Origin: Paracoccaceae bacterium
GTDB taxonomy: Bacteria; Pseudomonadota; Alphaproteobacteria; Rhodobacterales; Rhodobacteraceae
Reading direction: 5' to 3'
Length of the DNA: 24,700 nt
Assembly (NCBI GenBank): GCA_006227805.1
Contig: SBFT01000284.1
Location: forward strand, 1 to 24,700
The position numbers were made by a program, and so were the translations under genes. Below are positions 15,600-22,368 of the stretch, piece by piece; position 1 is the first letter of the stretch, and the number at the start of each line of letters is the position of its first letter. The notes beneath the pieces were generated by a model that ran no database searches, was not told where the DNA came from, and saw only the letters and a list, made by a program, of their open reading frames with translations.

Positions 15600-16634
15600 T
15601 TAATTGGCCGCGCCGCGGGCCGATCCGATCCGGAGATCCTCGCGCAGGACATCGCGCAGAAGGCGCGAATAGATGCTGCGGTCGGCCTGGCGCTGGCTGT
15701 CGGACAGGGACTGGTTCGACAGCACGCGTTTGGACACGTCGGGAACATCCGCGCAGCGTTCGGCGGCGGCCTCGACGCTGACGATGGCCCCGTTCAGCGC
15801 GTCCAGCGCCGCCGTGCGCGATCCGCTGCGCATGATGATCGTCTCGCCCACCACGGCGCTGACGGGCCGCTTCGTCAATCCCGCCGGCACCGCCATGTGG
15901 ATATGGCGGTTCAGGATCGTCTCGAATGCGGCGGGCAGGACGTCCTGGCGCCCGATGCGGATGCACAGGAAGGCGCCGTTGCCCCGATACGAGATCACGT
16001 GACCCTCCTGGCGCGTCAGTTCCGAGATCGCCGCGGCGACCGCGGCGATCAGGCGCTCGAAATCCTCCGAGGAGAGCGATTCGTGATGCTGCGCGACATT
16101 GACGATCTTGATCCCCACAACCGAGGATTTCGACCCCAGGCTCTGCGAGATCTGCATCACGTAGTTCTCGTATTCGCTCTGGCCCAGAAGGCGGGTGACG
16201 TCGCGGACATGGATGGGCGCATCGAGGTCGGTCTTGCGCGCCTCGAGCATGTCGACGCGCCGGCGGTCGCGCAGGGCGCTGCCCAGCCGGGCGCGCAGGT
16301 CGATCAGGTCGAAAGGCTTGGTGATGTAGTCGGTCGCGCCCGCCCGGAAGGCATCGGCGATGTAGGACCGCTGCGACATCGCCGTCAGCATCAGGATCGG
16401 CGTGCGCTTGTAGGCATTGCGCTTGCGCACCTCGGCGCAGAGCTCGATCCCGTTCATCTCGGGCATCTGGATGTCGACGAGCAGACAGTCGAAGACCTCG
16501 GAGTCGGTGTCGAGGATGCGCAACGCCCGCTGGGCCGAAGACGCCGTGACGACCTCGTGGCCTTCCAGCGCGCTGAGCGCCGCCGTCAGCACTTCGAGGA
16601 TGCTGGTATCGTCATCTACCGCCAGGATCTTCAT
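15600..16634 (-). CDS. Response regulator with degenerate GGDEF-like output domain
   Basis: Receiver protein of 344 residues. The REC domain (1-120) is complete: acidic pocket D8/D9, phosphoacceptor D54 (LLVDIQMPEMNG), T84 and K106 (TKPFD). After a linker, residues about 150-260 have the layout of a GGDEF domain, but the active-site loop reads R217-G-N-G-A-F instead of RxGGDEF, and the upstream metal-binding Asp is lost (VGIKIVNVAQ). Diguanylate cyclase activity is therefore unlikely; the domain may bind a partner or nucleotide. The C-terminal 80 residues match nothing known to me. Start 16634 has a GAGGAAG Shine-Dalgarno; the frame is open to 16655. The histidine kinase gene follows 66 bases downstream, so it is the likely partner. 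Confidence 0.88.
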   Translation of the reverse strand: MKILAVDDDTSILEVLTAALSALEGHEVVTASSAQRALRILDTDSEVFDCLLVDIQMPEMNGIELCAEVRKRNAYKRTPILMLTAMSQRSYIADAFRAGATDYITKPFDLIDLRARLGSALRDRRRVDMLEARKTDLDAPIHVRDVTRLLGQSEYENYVMQISQSLGSKSSVVGIKIVNVAQHHESLSSEDFERLIAAVAAAISELTRQEGHVISYRGNGAFLCIRIGRQDVLPAAFETILNRHIHMAVPAGLTKRPVSAVVGETIIMRSGSRTAALDALNGAIVSVEAAAERCADVPDVSKRVLSNQSLSDSQRQADRSIYSRLLRDVLREDLRIGSARGAAN

Positions 16635-16834
16635 GGTCTTCCTCGTCATTGTCATTGGCCGGATGGCGTTTCGTCGCCCGAACCGGATTGATCACGGAAA
16701 CTTCCACGCACACACCCCGGGGGATCGGTAGGCGATGAATACGACGAAAAGAGGACCCGGGCATGGCGACTTGCGCGCAAGGTCGGGGCAGACCAAGCTG
16801 GGCCCGCCGAAACAGCTTGCAAAGGACCCGGCCC

Positions 16835-17242
16835 ATGGAAATTCACCGCGCAGGACGCCCGACACGGCCCGCCCCCACCGAATGGTTCACCGGCACGGTC
16901 TGGCAGGATCCGATCCTGGACGCGCCCGCCCCGGCGCGGCTGCGGGCGCTGAGCGTCACCTTCGCCCCCGGCGCGCGCACCGCCTGGCATACCCACCCGC
17001 TGGGTCAGACGCTCTACGTGGTCTCGGGCGTGGGCCGGATCGGCCTGCGGGATGCGGCCCCGCGCGTCATCCGGGCCGGTGACACGGTCTGGATCCCGCC
17101 CGGCGAGGAACACTGGCACGGCGCGGCACCCGACACGATGATGTGCCACATCGCCATGCAGGAAGCCGAAGGCGGCGGCGCCGCGCATTGGCTGGAACAG
17201 GTCTCGGACGCCGATTACACCCGCGCGCCCGACGCGGACTGA
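16835..17242 (+). CDS. Small single-domain cupin protein
   Basis: A 135-residue cupin. Cupin motif 1 is GARTAWHTHPLGQTLYVVSG, with HxH metal ligands and Gln at the usual Glu position; motif 2 is GDTVWIPPGEEHWHGAAP, with the third His. Relatives include manganese-dependent hydroxynitrile lyases and proteins often annotated as quercetin-like cupins; many have unknown substrates. Start at 16835 has an AAAGGA Shine-Dalgarno; frames starting at 16735 and 16763 overlap it but lack family similarity. It is divergent from the response regulator, 200 bases away, and stands alone on its strand, ending in a triple 10-base repeat and a strong hairpin. Confidence 0.85.
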   Translation: MEIHRAGRPTRPAPTEWFTGTVWQDPILDAPAPARLRALSVTFAPGARTAWHTHPLGQTLYVVSGVGRIGLRDAAPRVIRAGDTVWIPPGEEHWHGAAPDTMMCHIAMQEAEGGGAAHWLEQVSDADYTRAPDAD

Positions 17243-17265
17243 CGGGGACTGACGGGGACTGACGG
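17236..17265 (+). repeat. Three perfect 10-base tandem repeats at the cupin stop
   Basis: GGACTGACGG is repeated three times without error. The first copy contains the cupin stop TGA (17240-17242); because the period is 10, the TGA copies at 17240, 17250 and 17260 close all three forward frames. A fourth copy with one mismatch lies at 17295-17304 inside the next hairpin. Confidence 0.9.
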
Positions 17266-17289
17266 GCCGACCCGACGGCCAGCACGGAT

Positions 17290-17312
17290 GGCCCGGGCTG
17301 ACGGCCCGGGCC
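17290..17312 (+). terminator. Strong GC hairpin between cupin and kinase genes
   Basis: GGCCCGGGC (17290-17298) and GCCCGGGCC (17304-17312) form a perfect 9-bp stem with a 5-base loop, 47 bases after the cupin stop. No T-run follows, so it is a terminator only in the looser sense (pausing or Rho-assisted), but it isolates the kinase operon from the cupin gene. Confidence 0.5.
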
Positions 17313-17411
17313 GCGTCCGGTGGGCATGATCGGCGGCAATCCGCCGCCCGGTGACATCGCAACAGCGCCGAAATCGGCCATTGCCGCCGAGTTGTCCGAC
17401 CCGTTCCACGT

Positions 17412-17417
17412 TATGAT
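17412..17417 (+). promoter_or_regulatory. Candidate -10 element for the kinase-phosphatase-GTPase operon
   Basis: TATGAT stands out in this GC-rich spacer, 94 bases before the kinase ATG. The nearest -35-like hexamer, TTGTCC at 17392-17397, is only 14 bases away, which is too short for a standard promoter, so the call is tentative. Confidence 0.25.
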
Positions 17418-17511
17418 CACAATTCCGGGGTTGAGTGCCGATTGTCACGTCCGGCCGCAGGCGATCCTGTGGCGCGGTCCCTTGCAAGATACTGGGCTGG
17501 CACGGAAACCG

Positions 17512-18831
17512 ATGCATTCGACACAGATGCACTATGACGACGACTCCTCGGGCGAATTGCTGCCGGGCACCGCGCTGCTGCACGGCCAATACATCATCGA
17601 GCGCTACCTGGTGCGCGGCGGCTTCGGCATCACCTACCTGGCGCGCGACAGCCTGGAACGGCGCGTCGTCATCAAGGAATGCTTCCCCAACGCGATCTGC
17701 GACCGCAAGGACGGCATGGTCGTCGCCCGCGCCCGCGACCAGATCAAGCAATTCGAATCGGTCACCCGCCATTTCCTGCGCGAGGCGCGCCGCCTGTCGC
17801 GGCTGAGCCATCCCAACATCGTGGGCGTGCACCAGGTCTTCGAGGAGAACAACACCGCCTACATGGCGCTGGACTATCTCGACGGCATCGACCTTCTGAC
17901 CGTGATCGAGGAAGAGCCCGAGCGCCTGACGCCCGAGTTGATCCAGGACCTGATGGGCCAGGCCCTGCGCGCGATCCAGTACATCCACGGCCGCGACATC
18001 CTGCACCGCGACATCTCGCCGGACAATTTCCTGCTGGACTGGGACAACAACCTGACGCTGATCGACTTCGGCGCCGCGCGCGAACACGTGACCAAGACAC
18101 ATCGCGCCCTGTCGGCGCTCCTGGCGGTCAAGGACGGCTATTCGCCACAGGAATTCTACATCTCGGGCGTGGGACAGACGCGGGCCAGCGATCTCTATGC
18201 GCTGGGGGCCACCTTCTACCACGTGCTGACCGGCGAAGCGCCGCCGCACAGCCAGGACCGCCTGGCCGCCATCGCCGCCGACGCGGCCGATCCCTATCGC
18301 CCGCTGGCCGGCCGGATCGAGGGCTTTCCGCAGGCCTTCCTGGCCATGATCGACGCGGCGCTTCAGGTCTTCCCCGAGGATCGCCCGCAATCCGCCGATG
18401 ACTGGCTGGAGGGGATCGAGAACGGCAGCGACGAAAGCCCCGAGGACATCACTCTGGACATCACGATCACGCGCACGATCTCGCAACTGGTCGCGGACAC
18501 CAATCGCGGCCTCGAGCGCGGTCAGCCGGGCAACCTGCGCCAGAGCGCGCGCCGGATGGCGCCGGGGCGCGGCCCGATCTCGGCCCAGGCCAGGACCCGG
18601 CACGAGGAAGGCGGCGAGAAGCAGCTGGTCGACATCTTCGGCAACCCCATCGAGGACCTCGACCGCTGGCTGCGCGAACAGGAGCGCGGCCGCGCCACGC
18701 GGCCCGAGGCACCGGCGCGACCCGAGAAGAAGAAGACCGACGAACCTGTCCGCCCGCGTCTTCTGCGGATGCTGATAAGCAAGCTGGCGCCCGTGTCAGA
18801 TGACGAAGCCACGGCGCGTGCGAAAACCTGA
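17512..18831 (+). CDS. Soluble Hanks-type Ser/Thr protein kinase
   Basis: Eukaryotic-like kinase of 439 residues with a complete N-terminal catalytic domain (about 25-300): Gly loop RGGFGITYLA (35-44), ATP lysine K55 (VVIKECFP), helix C glutamate E91, catalytic loop H165-R166-D167 with N172, DFG at 185-187, and the late Arg R291 (EDRPQSA). The catalytic loop reads HRDISPDN, with Ser where most Ser/Thr kinases have Lys. The rest is a polar, charged tail with no membrane helix, PASTA or sensor domain, so it is probably cytosolic. Start at 17512 is the last good ATG before the domain; the frame is open to 17320. It is first in a run with FHA (13 bases on), PP2C and GTPase genes, which suggests these are substrates or partners. 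Confidence 0.93.
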   Translation: MHSTQMHYDDDSSGELLPGTALLHGQYIIERYLVRGGFGITYLARDSLERRVVIKECFPNAICDRKDGMVVARARDQIKQFESVTRHFLREARRLSRLSHPNIVGVHQVFEENNTAYMALDYLDGIDLLTVIEEEPERLTPELIQDLMGQALRAIQYIHGRDILHRDISPDNFLLDWDNNLTLIDFGAAREHVTKTHRALSALLAVKDGYSPQEFYISGVGQTRASDLYALGATFYHVLTGEAPPHSQDRLAAIAADAADPYRPLAGRIEGFPQAFLAMIDAALQVFPEDRPQSADDWLEGIENGSDESPEDITLDITITRTISQLVADTNRGLERGQPGNLRQSARRMAPGRGPISAQARTRHEEGGEKQLVDIFGNPIEDLDRWLREQERGRATRPEAPARPEKKKTDEPVRPRLLRMLISKLAPVSDDEATARAKT

Positions 18832-18844
18832 AAGGGAGAGAGGG

Positions 18845-19972
18845 ATGAGATTCATTCGCGACATCATCGTCGAGCGCTCAGGCGAAGGCGCCAAGGCCGC
18901 CCAGACCCTGCAGGCGCGGACGCCGGTCGAGCACGCGGCCCCGAAGGCGCCCGAACCCCCGGCTGCGATGAACCGCACCTTCACCCGGGTGAGCACCGGC
19001 TTCACCGAAAGCTTCGACGAGGACGACGTCTTCCAGCGGCTGGTGGCGACCGAACCGAAGCCCGCAGCCGAGGCCCGGCCCGCCGGGGACGATCCGGCCG
19101 ACGATGACGCGGACGTGCTGGACCGGCTGCTTTCGGACAGCGACGAGGATGACGGCGAGATCAACCTGTTCGCAGAGGACGACGACAGCGACGAGATCGC
19201 GGATGACGCCCGGGCCGATGTCCTGCCGGCGACTGACGACACCCCGGCCGCCCCGGCGGCAACCGCCGCCCCCGCAGCGCCGGACGTCTCTGAGATGGAT
19301 GCCGCGATCCCCGCCCCGATGCACGCTGCCGACGAGGCCGGATCGCAGGCGGTGCGTGTCCCGCCCGCCTTCCCCTCGTTCGGCGCGGTATCGGGCCGGT
19401 CGCAGGCCGCCCAGGCGCTGATCGACCAGGGCCCCGCCCCGCAGAAGCCCGCGGCGGCGCAGGCCGGCGTTCAGCGCGACATGCCCATGCCGCAACCCGC
19501 CACCGGCCGCTCGGGCCGCGTCGAGGGTCGCGTCAAGACGCGCCTTCTGGGTTTCGGCACCGGGGACCTCGCGCCGCGCGATCCCTTCGCCGCCGCCGAG
19601 CCCCAGCGTCAGGACGGCGTCTTTCCGGTGGGCTGGCTGGTCGTGATCCAGGGGCCCGGCCGGGGTGCGTCCTTCCCGCTCTATTCCGGCGTGTCCCAGA
19701 TCGGCCGGGGCGAGGATCAGACCGTCCGGCTGGATTTCGGCGACACCAGCATCTCGCGCAGCAACCATGCCGCGATCGCCTATGATCCCGAGCAGCGCGG
19801 CTTCTTCCTGGGCCATGGCGGCAAGGCCAACATGGTGCGCCTGAACAACCGCCCCGTTCTCAGCACCGAGGACCTGCACCATGGCGCGCAGATCCGGATC
19901 GGCGAGACCACCTTGCGTTTCGTCGCCTTCTGCGACGACGGCTTCGCATGGGGCAAGGACGAAGGCCTCTGA
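18845..19972 (+). CDS. FHA-domain protein with long acidic linker
   Basis: A 375-residue soluble protein with a C-terminal forkhead-associated domain (about 265-360), a reader of phosphothreonine. The FHA signatures are IGRGEDQ (GR at 287-288), TSISRSNHAAIAYD and the MVRLNNRPV turn; the SR-to-His segment has one more residue than the usual SRxH. The N-terminal 250 residues are disordered-looking: a Thr/Ser-rich patch (NRTFTRVSTGFTESF), then a stretch rich in Asp and Glu (about 60-150) and an Ala/Pro-rich linker. It is probably an adaptor that is phosphorylated by the neighbouring kinase and links it to targets. Start at 18845 has a GGGAGAGAGGG Shine-Dalgarno. Its stop lies one base before the phosphatase ATG. 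Confidence 0.9.
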   Translation: MRFIRDIIVERSGEGAKAAQTLQARTPVEHAAPKAPEPPAAMNRTFTRVSTGFTESFDEDDVFQRLVATEPKPAAEARPAGDDPADDDADVLDRLLSDSDEDDGEINLFAEDDDSDEIADDARADVLPATDDTPAAPAATAAPAAPDVSEMDAAIPAPMHAADEAGSQAVRVPPAFPSFGAVSGRSQAAQALIDQGPAPQKPAAAQAGVQRDMPMPQPATGRSGRVEGRVKTRLLGFGTGDLAPRDPFAAAEPQRQDGVFPVGWLVVIQGPGRGASFPLYSGVSQIGRGEDQTVRLDFGDTSISRSNHAAIAYDPEQRGFFLGHGGKANMVRLNNRPVLSTEDLHHGAQIRIGETTLRFVAFCDDGFAWGKDEGL

Positions 19973-19973
19973 A

Positions 19974-20951
19974 ATGCAGGTCCAGACGCGCTTCACGTAT
20001 GACGTCGCCTCGGCCCTGTCCCAGGGTCAGCGCGACAACCAGGAAGACGCGGTCATCGCGGACTTCCCGCTGGGCGGCGACGTGGGATTCTGCGTCCTGG
20101 CCGATGGCATGGGCGGCCATGCCTCGGGCGATATCGCCAGCAAGATCGTGGTGACCGAAGTCTTCGCCGAACTGAAGCTGCAATGCGGTGACACGGATCT
20201 CTTCGAGAGCAACATCGCCGAGATCCTGAACGACGCGGCGCAATCGGCCAATGACTGCGTGCGCCAGCATGCCGAGGCCAATCCCGAGAGCTGGGGCATG
20301 GGGGCGACGCTGGTCGCGCCGGTCCTCGTGCGCGATCATCTCTACTGGATCTCGGTCGGGGATTCGCCCCTGTTCCTCTACCGCGACGGCGTGCTGATCC
20401 AGCTGAACGAGGATCACTCGATGGCCAGCCAGATCGACTACATGGTCGAGCATGGCATGATGACCGCCGAGACCGGCGAGGGCCATCCCGACCGGCACTG
20501 CCTGACCTCGGTCCTGATCGGGGGCGAGATCGCACGCATCGACTGCCCCGCGCGCCCCGTGGCGCTGCGCGACGGCGACATCATCCTGGTGGCCTCGGAC
20601 GGCATCCAGTTCCTGGAAGAAAGCGAGATCGCGGGCCTGATCGAGGACCGCGCCGACCGGTCCAGCGCCGAGATCACCCGCTATCTGATCCGCGCGCTGG
20701 ACGCGCTGGCCGATCCCGAGCAGGACAACGTCTCGCTCTGCGTCATCAAGGTTTCGGCCCAGGGCTCGGGATCGGGCGAACCGGCGGACCGGCAGACGCC
20801 GGAGGCAGGCCTGCCGATCCATGTGGAACCCGCGCTGGCCGCCGCCGCCATGCAGGCAGCCCCCGGCCGCGTGACCGTGATGGCGAGGTCCGGGCGCGAC
20901 GGCCTGTCGATGTTCTACCACGTCAAGCGCCGCGCCGAGAGAACCGCATGA
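19974..20951 (+). CDS. PP2C-family Ser/Thr protein phosphatase
   Basis: Metal-dependent phosphatase of 325 residues that should reverse phosphorylation by the kinase two genes upstream. PP2C motifs are complete: RDNQED (20-25), the metal ligand D44 in LADGMGGHASGD, GDSPLFLYR (D130), ASDGI (D209) and EQDN (D251-N252). The catalytic fold ends near residue 262. A further 60 residues, Ala/Pro-rich and then basic (YHVKRRAERTA), lie outside it and may bind a partner. It starts one base after the FHA stop and its stop overlaps the next ATG (ATGA), so translation of FHA, PP2C and the first GTPase is probably coupled. No membrane helix is present, unlike SpoIIE- or RsbU-type phosphatases. Confidence 0.94.
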   Translation: MQVQTRFTYDVASALSQGQRDNQEDAVIADFPLGGDVGFCVLADGMGGHASGDIASKIVVTEVFAELKLQCGDTDLFESNIAEILNDAAQSANDCVRQHAEANPESWGMGATLVAPVLVRDHLYWISVGDSPLFLYRDGVLIQLNEDHSMASQIDYMVEHGMMTAETGEGHPDRHCLTSVLIGGEIARIDCPARPVALRDGDIILVASDGIQFLEESEIAGLIEDRADRSSAEITRYLIRALDALADPEQDNVSLCVIKVSAQGSGSGEPADRQTPEAGLPIHVEPALAAAAMQAAPGRVTVMARSGRDGLSMFYHVKRRAERTA

Positions 20952-22216
20952 GCCAGGCCCAGATCAGCGACCCGACCGAGAACGTGCTGCAGGAACTGGC
21001 CGCGGCGCTTTCCTCGGACCAGGTTCCCCGCGAAGCCAAGCTGCACGGCTCGCGCCTGCTCGACCGCCTTCAGGCGCCGGTGCAGGTGGTGGTCATGGGC
21101 AAGCCACAGAGCGGCAAGTCCCGGCTGATCAACATGCTTCTGGGTCAGCCCGTCTATCCCCGCATCGCGGACCTGCCGGCCTTCGAGGTCGTCCACGGCG
21201 ACCGCGAACGCACGCTGATCGTGCACGAGGATGAACGCGTCGAGGACTGGCGCGGCGGCGCGGGCGATCCCCTGCCCGCCGACACCGCGATGGTGCGGGT
21301 GGAACTGCCCCTGCCGATCCTGCGCAGGCTGGCCCTGACCGAGGTCACCCTCTCGGGCCCGACCGACGCCCAGCGCGCCGCGGCGGCCTGGGCGATGGAC
21401 CGCGCCGACATCGCGATCTGGTGCACGCAGAGCTTCGACGCGATCGAGCGCAGCCTCTGGGCGCCCGCGCCGGACCGGCTGAAGGACCACAGCTTCCTGG
21501 TCATCACCAAGGCCGATCAGTTGCTGATGAAGGGCCAGTTGCAGGGCCGGCTGGCCGAACTCGAGGATATCGTCGCGCAGGAATTCCATTCCCTCTATTC
21601 GGTGGCGACGATCCAGGCGATCTCGGCGCGCGAAAAGGCCTCGGATCCCGACGGCGGCGGCTGGACCGCCAGTGGCGGACGCGCGCTGCATGACGCCGTG
21701 TTGCGCCTGGTCGAGACCGGACGCCGCGCCGACGCCGACAACGCGCTTCTGTTTCTCAGCCGCTATTCGGCCATCATCGCGCAGGCCGCGCGTCGGCCCG
21801 AACCGGCCCGGGAGAAGGCCCCGACCGAGGCGCAGAGGCCCGCACCCGTGGCACGCGTCGCGCTGGATGCGCCGGGCCTCGTGGGCATGTCGACGCGCAA
21901 CCGCCAGATCTTTTCCGAGGCGCTGGACTACCTCCAGGAGCGCGCCGATCGCATGATCACGGCGATGGAGGCCGCGGGCGGCAATTCCCAGGGGATGATT
22001 CTCGATCATTGCCTCGAGACGGCGAACACGCTCTCGGAGCTTCTGGCCGATTTCGACAGCAGCGATCCGGCGTTGTCTGCCTTGCAGGATGACGTGCTGG
22101 AAAGCGCGGACATGATGCTGCTCCTGCGGCTGGAACAGACCGAGGATGCCGCCGCCGACGCGGTGACGCTGCTGATGCAGCTGAAAAAGGAAGTCGCCGA
22201 GAAGACGGTCGGCTGA
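20948..22216 (+). CDS. Divergent P-loop GTPase-like protein (first of three)
   Basis: A 422-residue P-loop protein with a TRAFAC/dynamin-like layout. The Walker A loop is GKPQSGKS (51-58), and TKAD at 187-190 (FLVITKADQL) is the guanine-specificity motif. The switch II position reads TLSGPTD instead of DxxG, so the GTPase cycle may be altered or lost. The C-terminal half (about 290-420) is mostly helical, with a charged Pro-rich linker and a likely coiled stalk; no membrane helix is seen. The start overlaps the phosphatase stop by 4 bases. A 152-base gap with small hairpins separates it from the next GTPase. It is probably a partner of the following GTPases, but its function is unknown. Confidence 0.8.
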   Translation: MSQAQISDPTENVLQELAAALSSDQVPREAKLHGSRLLDRLQAPVQVVVMGKPQSGKSRLINMLLGQPVYPRIADLPAFEVVHGDRERTLIVHEDERVEDWRGGAGDPLPADTAMVRVELPLPILRRLALTEVTLSGPTDAQRAAAAWAMDRADIAIWCTQSFDAIERSLWAPAPDRLKDHSFLVITKADQLLMKGQLQGRLAELEDIVAQEFHSLYSVATIQAISAREKASDPDGGGWTASGGRALHDAVLRLVETGRRADADNALLFLSRYSAIIAQAARRPEPAREKAPTEAQRPAPVARVALDAPGLVGMSTRNRQIFSEALDYLQERADRMITAMEAAGGNSQGMILDHCLETANTLSELLADFDSSDPALSALQDDVLESADMMLLLRLEQTEDAAADAVTLLMQLKKEVAEKTVG

Positions 22217-22217
22217 G

Positions 22218-22244
22218 CCGGCGCAATTTGTCGTTTGTCGCCGG
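22218..22244 (+). terminator. Weak hairpin between the first two GTPase genes
   Basis: CCGGCG (22218-22223) and CGCCGG (22239-22244) can pair across a 15-base loop, starting two bases after the first GTPase stop. There is no T-run. It may attenuate transcription into the second GTPase; the 152-base gap also holds a shorter CCGTTC/GAACGG hairpin but no clear promoter. Confidence 0.25.
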
Positions 22245-22368
22245 AACACGGCCCAATTCTGACCATATTGCCCGGCCAGAATGATCCCCGGGGGCATCCG
22301 TTCCGCGAACGGGCGCGGGACGGTCTGCTGCCCCCCGATGAACACGTGATGAACGGGTCAGGCACGAC

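Noticed and set aside
14169..16691. 840-codon open frame on the plus strand opposite the histidine kinase and response regulator
   Set aside because: It is the antisense shadow of two genes with complete catalytic motifs; composition is Arg/His/Gln-rich with no domain, as is usual for high-GC antisense frames.
16735..17082. 115-codon frame overlapping the cupin start
   Set aside because: Overlaps the cupin gene in another frame, is Pro/Arg/Gly-rich and has no homologous look.
17236..17304. Possible CRISPR or integration repeat at the cupin end
   Set aside because: Units are 10 bases in direct tandem without spacers; no cas genes, integrase or flanking duplication is present.
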